From Deltaproteobacteria bacterium (GTDB lineage: Bacteria > Myxococcota_A > UBA796): a DNA stretch of 12,593 nt. The translations under genes were made by a program, and so were the position numbers. This document shows positions 1 to 7,124 of the stretch, piece after piece (position 1 is the stretch's first letter; the number at the start of each line of letters is the position of its first letter). The notes below the pieces were generated by a model. That model saw nothing but the letters and a program-made list of their open reading frames with translations. It searched no databases and was not told the origin of the DNA. The stretch is from NCBI GenBank assembly GCA_002707085.1, contig PALY01000146.1, forward strand, positions 1 to 12,593, given 5' to 3'.

Positions 1-388
1 CAGCGCTCCGCGTGTCTCTAAGGAGGGGAGAACCGGCGGCATAAGCCGCCTCAAACTGACCCTTTCCAATCATTTCGACGAAGGCTGTGGCTTGCGCGGG
101 GGCGGTGGTTTCCTCCCACTCTACGGCCTTCTTGTCTTCATCGTCAGCCGATTCGTCCTCATTGCCATCTGTTTCATTTGCTTGTGGTGTGGCTTTCGCT
201 GGGAGGTCGGGTTCGCTGCCTTCTGCTTCTGGAGTGGCCCCTTCGGTGGGTGCTTCTTCTGTGGCCTCTGTGGTGGCCTCGTCGGCGCTTTGGGCGTGTG
301 AGTCGGTGGCTGGAAGACCGATCAACCATGTCAGAATCATGACCATGGTGAGTGGCAGCAGTAGGCGGAAAGTTCGGGTCTTGTTCAT
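1..388 (-). CDS. Exported acidic protein, N-terminal part (cut by the left edge)
   Basis: The minus strand is open from an ATG at 388 to the window edge (129 codons seen). A GAGG ribosome site lies about 6 nt before the start (394-397 on the plus strand). Residues 1-32 form a clear signal peptide: basic n-region (KTRTFR), hydrophobic core (LLLPLTMVMILTWLIGL) and a signal peptidase I-type site SHA|QS. Residues 35-95 are low-complexity and rich in Glu, Asp, Ala, Thr and Pro, probably a disordered acidic linker. From about residue 99 a folded domain seems to begin, with AFVEMIGKGQFEAAY; this resembles the first helix of small NTF2-like/DUF3887-type domains, but too little is visible to assign it. 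Expected location is periplasm or outside. It is divergent from the SGNH hydrolase gene. The plus-strand frame over it (87-455) is a shadow. Confidence 0.75.
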   Translation of the reverse strand, partial: MNKTRTFRLLLPLTMVMILTWLIGLPATDSHAQSADEATTEATEEAPTEGATPEAEGSEPDLPAKATPQANETDGNEDESADDEDKKAVEWEETTAPAQATAFVEMIGKGQFEAAYAAGSPLLRDTRSA

Positions 389-485
389 GGAAGCCTCTTT
401 CAACGTTCCCAAACGGCTATTCCGTTCCAACCGATGCCGCAGGGTATTCCCGTGATGACTTCACCCAGTACGTTAGGGCAAAGGC
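389..485. promoter_or_regulatory. Divergent intergenic region with short inverted repeat
   Basis: This 97-bp gap separates the starts of the exported acidic protein gene (minus) and the SGNH hydrolase gene (plus), so it should hold both promoters. The inverted repeat AACGG-CTATT-CCGTT at 412-426 could be an operator, but five-base arms can occur by chance. No convincing -35/-10 pair was found. Confidence 0.3.
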
Positions 486-1601
486 GTGCAAACTGGACGC
501 TGGCTGGGCCGTTGGGGGCTATTGATGGGAGGATTAGCCTTGGGGTTGATTCTTGCTGAAGTGGGTTTTCGGTTTGCTCGGCCAGATGCTGCAGCGGATT
601 TGCTGTACAACGCTCCCGATAATGCACCGAACGGTTTGTACTCGACCCATCCAGATTTATATGCTGTACCCACTGCCGGATTTAAGGGACGACAAGAGTC
701 TCTTGGCTATGGCGTTGATTTGCGCATCAACACCCATGGGCTTCGAGGTCCTGAACTGGGAGCCAAGAGCCAGCCCCGGTGGTTGGCCAGTGGTGATTCA
801 TTCACCATGGCGGCACAAGTGTCGGAAGCGGACACCTTTGCCCAACGGTTGGGTTCTGAATTGAAGGTCGAAATGCTCAATGCGGGAGTGGATGGCTATG
901 GAACTTGGCAAGCGATGGGCCGCTACCAGGAACTGGACGCTGCTCTTGATTTGGATGGCATGCTGCTGACATTTTTTGTGGGCAACGATGTTCACGACAA
1001 TGTCCGGTGGACTCAAGTACAAGCGGAAGCCAAACGGATGCGGGCTGGCGCTCCGCTGGCAAGGCGCCCCATCAATCCAGTTCATGCATGGTTCTACAAG
1101 CGCTCTGCGTTGTACGCGGGTGTTCGCATGATGCAACGGCGCAGTGCGTTGTCGAGTCCAGATCATCATGAGCGCCACCGATGGGTCTCCGAACTTCGTT
1201 TATTTACTCGAGATGGTGGGGGTGTGCTTGGCTCTCAATTGCCGCATACGGATGCGGCCTTGGCGGCTTTGGCCAAGATGATGAAAGAGCGGGGCGACTC
1301 CTTGATGGTTGCCATAGCTCCTCCTGCTTTTCAGGTTCAGCGAGAACGTTTGGATGCGACCTTTTCACTTGTGGGAATTGATCCCAGCACAGCCTCTCCA
1401 GATGCGGTTTCGGATGGTGTTCGAAGTCTGTTGGAACGCCGAGGCATTGCGACATGCGACCTGGTACCGCCTTTACGTAGAGCGGAAGAGGCGGGAGGTG
1501 AGATGTACTTGGAGTACGACGGCCATTGGAGTTTAAAGGGGCATGCTGTGGTCTCGGACACATTGGCTAAATGCATGAAAGAGAGTGGTTTTACTCGGTA
1601 G
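486..1601 (+). CDS. Membrane-anchored SGNH/GDSL-family hydrolase
   Basis: A 371-residue protein with an N-terminal membrane segment or uncleaved signal anchor (about residues 10-26), followed by an extracytoplasmic SGNH fold. The family marks are present: ASGDSFT with the likely nucleophile Ser105, the preceding INTHGLRGPE stretch common in this subgroup, NAGVDGYGTWQ (Asn132 region), VGND at 165-168 as the oxyanion block, and YDGHW with Asp345/His347 as the rest of the triad. SGNH enzymes of this kind are esterases or O-acetyl hydrolases/transferases acting on glycans or lipids; the substrate here is unknown. The GTG start is the first possible one after an in-frame TAG at 474-476 and follows AGGG (475-478) at 7 nt. 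The gene ends in an 11-bp convergent overlap with the GT-C-like gene, so a surface-glycan role is plausible but inferred. Confidence 0.82.
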   Translation: MQTGRWLGRWGLLMGGLALGLILAEVGFRFARPDAAADLLYNAPDNAPNGLYSTHPDLYAVPTAGFKGRQESLGYGVDLRINTHGLRGPELGAKSQPRWLASGDSFTMAAQVSEADTFAQRLGSELKVEMLNAGVDGYGTWQAMGRYQELDAALDLDGMLLTFFVGNDVHDNVRWTQVQAEAKRMRAGAPLARRPINPVHAWFYKRSALYAGVRMMQRRSALSSPDHHERHRWVSELRLFTRDGGGVLGSQLPHTDAALAALAKMMKERGDSLMVAIAPPAFQVQRERLDATFSLVGIDPSTASPDAVSDGVRSLLERRGIATCDLVPPLRRAEEAGGEMYLEYDGHWSLKGHAVVSDTLAKCMKESGFTR

Positions 1602-3306
1602 TCTCAACCGGTTGTGGAATGGACCAGACTAGAGCATTCCCTATGGATTCTGGTGTTCCAAGTGTTTTGTACAGCATGTCTTGGTGGTCTCTGGCGACTT
1701 GTTCGTTGGCCAATAGATCCTGATGAAGGATGACCCAGCGAAAACCGCTTCGTGCGAGCTTTTTCACACCCATTTCATGGTCGACGGTTCCTTGAACCCT
1801 ACCGGGATCATGTTCGTGGCGTGGAACATCACGACTTAGATCCGCCCACGTACGCAGCGTCGAATTGACGTTGGGTAGGTCCGGGCCAACCTTGTGCGAA
1901 TAAGGAATGGGGTGTCTGTGGATCCCTTGCCAATAGAGGTACCGGTTTGTCGCAATACTTTGTCCTCGTGCGGCAGGGAGGTCAATGATTGCACCTGGAG
2001 CGTTCAAGCCCGAATACACTGCAGGTATCGATCCATCAGCGGTGCTGAGGGGCCACACGTTGGGAGATAAAACCAAGTGTTCAACAAGGACGATTCCAGC
2101 CAAACAAAAGGTCCATACTGCCCGGGGCAAGACAATCTTCCCCTCTAGCTTCTTGGCTGTGACATCGGCCAAGACGGCGAGAACTGTCACAGCACCTGAG
2201 ATGAAGCGCAGCGGGTGATCCATGACCACACCAAAACCGAGAACCCACCGAAAGGGCAGGGCCAGCAGTTCACCCCCTTGGGTTCGGACGAAGTCCCCGT
2301 CGTGCCACAGGAATGGACCCAAGGCAAAGATGACGGTGATGAATACTGGGATGAGCCACCAGCGTTGTTTTCGTTGTCGAATCATGAGGACGGAAGAAAG
2401 ACACAGAATGGTCAACCCCAAGTACGGGGTCCGTCGGAAAGGAGTTGTGGTTTCTCCAACCAAATTCACGGTCCAAAAATCACCTGGATGAAAAAGCGCC
2501 ACAGGATCGACAGCATTGATTCGAAACACAGGGAAATTGAGCATGGCGATGCTTTTCTTTGCGATTCCCAGCGGGTCATCCAGGCTTGCTTTTAGGATGA
2601 GAAATGCGGGAAGAGCGACCACCATAGCAAGTCCGGCAGCCATGGCCGTTCTGCGTAAACGCGTGGGCCAATGTGGTGGCTGTTTCTCGTGGGGTGCGAA
2701 CAGCAATACGGTCCCCACCAAGAGTGCAGCGGCAATGCCGTGGTAGGGGGTTGCGAGGCTTGCAAGGCCCACCAAGGAGCCGCACCACCATCGGTTTCGT
2801 ACGGCAGCCCACACAGCGAGCGGTACAAGTCCAATCCAGCAAGCCTCTACGGTCCCATTGTGAATCTCGGCCAAAAAAGTGGGAGCGGTCGCGAGCGCGG
2901 TTGCAGCGATGTAGCCCCGTCCACCCAAAGCCCTACTCAGCCCGAATGCCGCCCAGCCTGCGAGTGCTATCTGCAGGAATAAGATGCTGTTGTGTCCAAG
3001 TACGGGTCCGCTGACCATTTGTCCTGGAAGGGAGACCAAGGCACCCAGCGGGTCGATGTACCAAAGAATACCACCGCGTGGCCACGCCAAACCATCTACA
3101 TCCCAAGGGACATTTCCGTCCATTAAGGCATTGAAGATCCATCGAATGCCCCACGCGTGAGACCAGACATCGAGGCCTTCGTGACCCACCAGTCGTGTAT
3201 TTGCCGTGAGCCACCCTGGGTACAACACGAGCAAGGCAAGGCCGATCCCGAGCGCGGGTCCAATGAGTGTGGGTTTGAGTCCTTTCAACACGACTGGAGA
3301 ATACAC
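1591..3306 (-). CDS. Polytopic GT-C-like membrane protein (paralogue 1)
   Basis: A 571-residue protein dominated by hydrophobic helices from residue 11 to about 400, with a soluble C-terminal domain of about 170 residues. The first extracytoplasmic loop has an acidic/His cluster, GHEGLDVWSHAW (41-52), in the position where GT-C glycosyltransferases (PMT/ArnT/GT39-like) carry their catalytic acidic residue. Those enzymes move sugars from polyprenyl-phosphate donors on the outer face of the inner membrane. No close subfamily is recognised, and glycosyltransferase activity is inferred from topology. The C-terminal part (PGAIIDLPAARGQ, then RSGFRWVILHQ) aligns by eye with the neighbouring plus-strand gene. 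The start is the GTG at 3304-3306, the first start codon after an in-frame TAG; no good Shine-Dalgarno is visible, so the start is uncertain. The TAA at 1591-1593 lies inside the end of the SGNH gene. Confidence 0.78.
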   Translation of the reverse strand: MYSPVVLKGLKPTLIGPALGIGLALLVLYPGWLTANTRLVGHEGLDVWSHAWGIRWIFNALMDGNVPWDVDGLAWPRGGILWYIDPLGALVSLPGQMVSGPVLGHNSILFLQIALAGWAAFGLSRALGGRGYIAATALATAPTFLAEIHNGTVEACWIGLVPLAVWAAVRNRWWCGSLVGLASLATPYHGIAAALLVGTVLLFAPHEKQPPHWPTRLRRTAMAAGLAMVVALPAFLILKASLDDPLGIAKKSIAMLNFPVFRINAVDPVALFHPGDFWTVNLVGETTTPFRRTPYLGLTILCLSSVLMIRQRKQRWWLIPVFITVIFALGPFLWHDGDFVRTQGGELLALPFRWVLGFGVVMDHPLRFISGAVTVLAVLADVTAKKLEGKIVLPRAVWTFCLAGIVLVEHLVLSPNVWPLSTADGSIPAVYSGLNAPGAIIDLPAARGQSIATNRYLYWQGIHRHPIPYSHKVGPDLPNVNSTLRTWADLSRDVPRHEHDPGRVQGTVDHEMGVKKLARSGFRWVILHQDLLANEQVARDHQDMLYKTLGTPESIGNALVWSIPQPVETTE

Positions 3307-3311
3307 AAGGG
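3307..3311 (+). promoter_or_regulatory. Ribosome binding site for the plus-strand GT-C-like gene
   Basis: AAGGG lies 10 nt before a GTG at 3322 and 16 nt before the ATG at 3328, with a further GTG at 3325. Spacing favours GTG 3322, while codon type favours ATG 3328; the choice changes the protein by only two residues. It argues against an upstream ATG at 3157, whose extra 57 codons would lie mostly over the opposite-strand gene and encode polar, non-membrane sequence. Confidence 0.45.
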
Positions 3312-3327
3312 TCTACACTTCGTGGTG

Positions 3328-4968
3328 ATGTTCTCAAACCCACTTCCAAATCGATGGCTTTGGTGTTGGGCGGTTGCCCTGGGCCTCTTGCTGTGCGTTG
3401 CACTGATGGGGTCGAATATGGGTGCGTTGAATTCGTCTCTACCGGGCTATTTCAATGATGATGCGATCAATGGTGTGTACCTGCACCATCAGGTGCATGC
3501 GGCGCTAGTTGAGTTTCGTTTTGATCTTAGTGATCCTCAGCAATTCCATCCGATTGGCTACAACCCAGTGCACACCAATGGCGGAAACATTCTAGAAATG
3601 TTGGTGTCTGGCGCCATGCGACTGGTGTTGCCATGGCCGTCTTGGATGGGGGTCGCTGGATTGCTCTGGATTCCAATCAACATGTTGGCCTTCATTCCAT
3701 TGGCTCGACGCTTGTGGCGAGATTCAGTCGTGGTTTTGGCAGCGTCAGCGACGTGGGCGATGTTTCCGCCCGTACTGGCACAGTTGTCCGCTGGACGCTG
3801 GACTCAGGCCGCACTCGTCGGCGTACCCATCGCCATTTTGGGTTTTTTGGATGTCGTAGAGCGAGGTGGAAAGCGGTCCATTTTGGTGGCGGCTGGGGGA
3901 CTGGCTCTGACGGGGCTTGGCTATTGGTTTAATGCTCTATTTGTTGTGATTCTTCTACCGGTGTTTTTGTGGATGGGACGAAAAGATCGGTCCATTACAG
4001 CGGTGAGTACAGACCTCATGGTGGCGGCGAATTTCGCGTTGATTTTTGTTTTGCCGATGCTGCTCATCATTTTTTGGCCTGTGTTCTCTGGGGGAAGCCT
4101 TGCAGGGACGCACATTGAAACGACCTCCATGAACCCGGTCTTTCCGGATGCGCTCCAATTGATTGGTGGTCAAGGAAAGGGTCTGGTTGGTTGGTTGCCC
4201 TGGGTGTTCATTCCAGGAATCGTTTTGACCTTATTTAAGGGGCAGCGTCGTGGTCTGTGGCTGGGCCTCGCCGGTCTTTGTGTGCTTTTTTCCCTGGGGC
4301 CTGCGCAAGAGGTTTCAGGCGATGTGTGGCGCAGCCCGTATTGGGTGTTGTGGAAATTTGTTCCTGGCCTCTCCCGCATGTTTCATCCGGATCGATGGAT
4401 GCTGGTGGGTGGCTTGTTTCTCACGATTTTAGCGTGTGATGGCGTTGCACGTTGGCGTCCACGTTGGGTTGTCATCTTGCCGATAGGATTGTTGGCTCAG
4501 TTGTGGGTTGACGGTGTGTCGCCTTTGCCTGTTTGGACACCCACGGTTCCAGACCACTGGTCGTATTTGTCTCAAGATCGAGAACAGGGTGCTGTGATTG
4601 TGGTTCCCATTCAGCGTTCACAGCTTTCCAGTGGTTATCAGCCGTTCCACGGTCGTCCTTTGTTGGGAGGAATGGTGGAGGACCAACCGTGGGCGCAGCC
4701 TGAAGGGTGGCGAGAATATGTAGAAGCCAGTCCTTTTCTATTGAGTTTGCGCCGTCTCAGTCATGCACGTGACGTGGCCATAGCCCTAGAAAAAAAGGAT
4801 ATCTCACAACTAAGAGCCGATGGTTTCACAACGGTAGTGTTTGATCAGTTGTCTTGGAATCGATTGCCTTTCGCGGTTCGCTTTGATCCCAAGGCTCGGT
4901 TGGAGGCGGCATTGGGTCCAGCCGATTTTGTTGGAGATCAAGGGGCTGTTTGGTCGCTCTCAGAATAG
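3328..4968 (+). CDS. Polytopic GT-C-like membrane protein (paralogue 2)
   Basis: A 546-residue protein from the ATG at 3328. It has an N-terminal membrane helix (about residues 10-27), then a loop with the acidic pair GYFNDDAING (Asp44/Asp45), many further hydrophobic helices to about residue 390, and a soluble C-terminal domain. This is the same layout as the divergent 1591-3306 gene. Several segments correspond by eye: VLAQLSAGRWTQAALVGVPI with FLAEIHNGTVEACWIGLVPL, GAVIVVPIQRSQ with GAIIDLPAARGQ, and LRADGFTTVVFDQ with LARSGFRWVILHQ. A lipid-linked-sugar glycosyltransferase or a related membrane enzyme is the best guess; no reaction can be stated. A longer frame open from 3157 is rejected because its first 57 codons overlap the minus-strand gene. 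Lipoprotein A follows 111 bp downstream. Confidence 0.75.
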   Translation: MFSNPLPNRWLWCWAVALGLLLCVALMGSNMGALNSSLPGYFNDDAINGVYLHHQVHAALVEFRFDLSDPQQFHPIGYNPVHTNGGNILEMLVSGAMRLVLPWPSWMGVAGLLWIPINMLAFIPLARRLWRDSVVVLAASATWAMFPPVLAQLSAGRWTQAALVGVPIAILGFLDVVERGGKRSILVAAGGLALTGLGYWFNALFVVILLPVFLWMGRKDRSITAVSTDLMVAANFALIFVLPMLLIIFWPVFSGGSLAGTHIETTSMNPVFPDALQLIGGQGKGLVGWLPWVFIPGIVLTLFKGQRRGLWLGLAGLCVLFSLGPAQEVSGDVWRSPYWVLWKFVPGLSRMFHPDRWMLVGGLFLTILACDGVARWRPRWVVILPIGLLAQLWVDGVSPLPVWTPTVPDHWSYLSQDREQGAVIVVPIQRSQLSSGYQPFHGRPLLGGMVEDQPWAQPEGWREYVEASPFLLSLRRLSHARDVAIALEKKDISQLRADGFTTVVFDQLSWNRLPFAVRFDPKARLEAALGPADFVGDQGAVWSLSE

Positions 4969-5013
4969 CTGATGTACGCTTTTCCCTTACTACTATGCAG
5001 TGCAGTATTTAGA

Positions 5014-5026
5014 GAGTTTCAAACTC
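5014..5026. repeat. Perfect 13-bp palindrome upstream of lipoprotein A
   Basis: GAGTTT-C-AAACTC is a perfect six-base inverted repeat around one central base. It lies in the 111-bp gap before the lipoprotein A start at 5080. Its size and position fit a small operator, but no flanking -35/-10 pair is clear, so function is only possible. The rest of the gap (4969-5079) shows no other strong signal. Confidence 0.3.
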
Positions 5027-5068
5027 GACACACACAAGTTCGGCGCTATCAAGGTATCATCCTTATTC

Positions 5069-5073
5069 GGAGG
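5069..5073 (+). promoter_or_regulatory. Strong Shine-Dalgarno that sets the lipoprotein A start
   Basis: GGAGG lies 6 nt before the ATG at 5080. The protein then begins with a lipoprotein signal peptide. This excludes an in-frame ATG at 4972, which would put 36 polar residues in front of the signal peptide and has no ribosome site. Confidence 0.85.
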
Positions 5074-5079
5074 TCTGTT

Positions 5080-7086
5080 ATGGCATTGCGATCAATCGTT
5101 ACAGTTGTGGCAATGATGATGTTTGGTGTGGGGTGTGGAACCAAGGATGGGACCGCACCATCGTCCAATGGTTCAAACAGTACGCCTGACGATACAGCAA
5201 ATGGGGAAACCGGTTCGTCGGGAGAGACGGGCTTGGATTCGGGCTTTGATTCAGGCTCTGGCTCGCCAGGACCCACAGATGACACTGCAGATTCGGGTGA
5301 GACAGTCGCCCCAGAAGACATGGATGTAGATGGGGATGGTGTGAGCATTCGCGAAGGCGATTGCGACGATAATGATCCCGATCGCTTTCCCGGCAATTCT
5401 GAAATGTGCAATGGAATCGACAACAACTGTGATGGTGATGTCGATAAGCCAAACCCAACCGATGGTACTCGTTGGTATATCGACTTGGATTCAGATGACT
5501 GGGGGAATTCCGGCGTAGACAAGGTCGCATGCGATCAACCTTTAGGCTTTACGTTGTTTCCTGGTGATTGTGACGATGGTGAAGACGAAGTGTTTCCTGG
5601 TGCCATTGAGTTGTGTGACTCCATCGACAACAACTGTGATGGTGTAGTCGACACAGACGCTTCGGACGCAATCGAGTTTTATAGAGATGCGGATGGGGAC
5701 GGCTATGGAAACCCGCTGTCGATCCTCCACGCCTGTACCGCTCCAGTTGGCTATGCCGACAACAATTTGGACTGCATGGATGGTCAGCCGTCGGTGAACC
5801 CGATGGGTGTGGAAACGTGCAATGGTTGGGATGACGATTGCGATGGCACAGTAGACGATGGGTACCCCTTAGAAACGTGGTACCGCGATAGCGATGGGGA
5901 TGGGCATGGTGATCCACTCACCATCACCACTTCATGTTCACCGCCTCCCTCGTATGTGGCGATTGGTGGTGATTGTGATGATACAGACAATGAAATCCAC
6001 AGCGATATGTCTGAATTGTGCGACGAAAAAGACAACGACTGTGATGGCATCTTTGATGAAGAATTGTCCGATATACCGTTCTACCGAGATTTGGATGGTG
6101 ACGGATACGGAACCCCAATGGATTCACTGATCGCTTGTTCGGCTCCTGATGGGTACGTGACGAGTGATGCGGATTGTGATGATGCGGATGCCAGCGTGCG
6201 TCCTGGTCGTTCCGAAGAGTGCAATGGTATCGATGACAACTGTGACAGTACTGTCGACGAAGGTTGGCCACTGGATGATTACTATGCTGACCTAGATGAA
6301 GATGGCTTTGGTGCTGGGGAACCCCTTGCAGCTTGCTCGATGCCTCCTGGGTATGTGGCGTCCGATACCGACTGTGACGACACCGAGCCTGAGATCAACC
6401 CAGGCATGTATGCAGATTGCCCAGACGGTCGAGACTCTGACTGTGATGGGGAGATTGATGAAGGTCCAGATAGTACGTTCTACCGGGATGCGGACGGAGA
6501 CGGGTATGGAGATGCGGCAGTCACTGTCGTGACGTGCGCTCCGCCTGAAGGCTATGTCTGGGATTCAACCGATTGCGAGGATGGTCACGCAACGGCGTAC
6601 CCAGGCGCCCGTGAGATTTGTTCAGACTCGATTGATACCGATTGTGATGGGTTGAGTGATGACACAACTCTGCCCATTCACGATGATGATTGTGACTGTC
6701 CTGATCATGGATATATCGAAGATGAGGACATCGGATCTCTCACAGGAGACGGTGTGGCGGAAGGCTCTACTGTCAGCGAGGACGACACCTTTCATCGCGG
6801 TTCTTGTGGGTCCTCCGGCGCCAAAGATCGTTTGCTGTTGTGGACGGCGCCCAGTTCGGGTTGTTGGCGATTTGATACCGATGGTGGCTCGGACTACGAC
6901 ACGTTGCTTCGGTTGTTGGAGCCTTGCGAAGGAACGGAGCTTGCCTGCAATGATGATGGAGGCACGGGTCTAACGTCGCTGATCACCCGCACCATGGAAG
7001 AGGGTGAGGCTGTGATCGTTGTGGTGGATGGATACTATTCTGGTTCCTCTGGTAACTATCGTTTGGATATCAATAGTTGCGATTGA
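5080..7086 (+). CDS. Lipoprotein A: seven MopE-type metal-binding repeats plus PPC-like domain
   Basis: A 668-residue exported protein. Residues 1-18 are a lipoprotein-like signal peptide ending MMMFGVGC, with Cys19 as the likely lipidated residue; Gly at -3 is not the usual Leu. Residues 20-79 are a Ser/Thr/Gly/Asp-rich linker. Residues 80-527 hold seven repeats of about 64 residues, each with an Asp-rich DxDGDG loop, a DCDD-type motif and a closing C-x-x-x-D-x-x-CDG-x-x-D motif. This is the putative metal-binding motif named after Methylococcus MopE. Repeats 3 and 6 are degenerate (DCMDGQ; CPDGRDSDCDG). Residues 546-668 look like a pre-peptidase C-terminal (PPC) beta-sandwich: WRFDTDGGSDYDTLLRL, ACNDDGGTG and a GEAVIVVVDGY strand. 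Probable role is a surface calcium- or metal-binding, stalk-like lipoprotein; binding is inferred from the family. It is followed by the FIST gene in the same direction. Confidence 0.88.
   Translation: MALRSIVTVVAMMMFGVGCGTKDGTAPSSNGSNSTPDDTANGETGSSGETGLDSGFDSGSGSPGPTDDTADSGETVAPEDMDVDGDGVSIREGDCDDNDPDRFPGNSEMCNGIDNNCDGDVDKPNPTDGTRWYIDLDSDDWGNSGVDKVACDQPLGFTLFPGDCDDGEDEVFPGAIELCDSIDNNCDGVVDTDASDAIEFYRDADGDGYGNPLSILHACTAPVGYADNNLDCMDGQPSVNPMGVETCNGWDDDCDGTVDDGYPLETWYRDSDGDGHGDPLTITTSCSPPPSYVAIGGDCDDTDNEIHSDMSELCDEKDNDCDGIFDEELSDIPFYRDLDGDGYGTPMDSLIACSAPDGYVTSDADCDDADASVRPGRSEECNGIDDNCDSTVDEGWPLDDYYADLDEDGFGAGEPLAACSMPPGYVASDTDCDDTEPEINPGMYADCPDGRDSDCDGEIDEGPDSTFYRDADGDGYGDAAVTVVTCAPPEGYVWDSTDCEDGHATAYPGAREICSDSIDTDCDGLSDDTTLPIHDDDCDCPDHGYIEDEDIGSLTGDGVAEGSTVSEDDTFHRGSCGSSGAKDRLLLWTAPSSGCWRFDTDGGSDYDTLLRLLEPCEGTELACNDDGGTGLTSLITRTMEEGEAVIVVVDGYYSGSSGNYRLDINSCD
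5317..6660 (+). repeat. Seven in-frame MopE-type coding repeats
   Basis: The closing motif recurs seven times: NGIDNNCDG, DSIDNNCDG, NGWDDDCDG, DEKDNDCDG, NGIDDNCDS, PDGRDSDCDG and SDSIDTDCDG. Spacing is about 64 codons. The repeats are clear at protein level and only partly conserved in DNA, which points to old duplications. Confidence 0.85.
5617..5643 (+). repeat. 27-bp inverted repeat, left copy (partner at 10062-10088)
   Basis: This stretch encodes DSIDNNCDG at residues 180-188 of lipoprotein A. It is the exact reverse complement of 10062-10088, which encodes residues 122-130 of lipoprotein B in the same codon register. The two copies lie about 4.4 kb apart and flank the FIST gene. Confidence 0.9.
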
Positions 7087-7094
7087 TGCCCGCC

Positions 7095-7123
7095 GGTAAG
7101 CCCGTTCCACATTAGGGCTTATC
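7095..7123 (+). promoter_or_regulatory. Hairpin enclosing the FIST ribosome site
   Basis: TAAGCCC (7097-7103) and GGGCTTA (7115-7121) form a perfect 7-bp stem with an 11-nt loop. A G-U and a G-C pair can extend it to 9 bp (7095-7123). The best Shine-Dalgarno for FIST, AGGG at 7114-7117, is mostly in the 3' arm, so the folded RNA would hide it. There is no U-tract, so a terminator is unlikely. The upstream stop codon at 7084-7086 is only 8 nt before the stem, so ribosomes finishing lipoprotein A could affect the fold. Confidence 0.5.
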
Positions 7124-7124
7124 T

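Noticed and set aside
87..455. Plus-strand frame of 122 codons
   Set aside because: Ser/Ala-rich mirror of the minus-strand exported protein, which has a proper signal peptide and ribosome site.
3157..3327. Upstream extension of the plus-strand GT-C-like gene
   Set aside because: Encodes polar, non-membrane sequence and lies almost entirely over the minus-strand gene; a ribosome site near 3307 supports a start at 3322-3328.
4972..5079. Upstream extension of lipoprotein A
   Set aside because: Would bury the lipoprotein signal peptide; GGAGG at 5069-5073 sets the start at 5080.
5049..6271. Several long minus-strand frames rich in His, Ser and Pro
   Set aside because: Mirror frames of the Asp/Gly-rich repeats; no signals and no recognisable domains.
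7095..7123. Rho-independent terminator after lipoprotein A
   Set aside because: The stem is good but no U-tract follows; the next gene's ATG comes at once.
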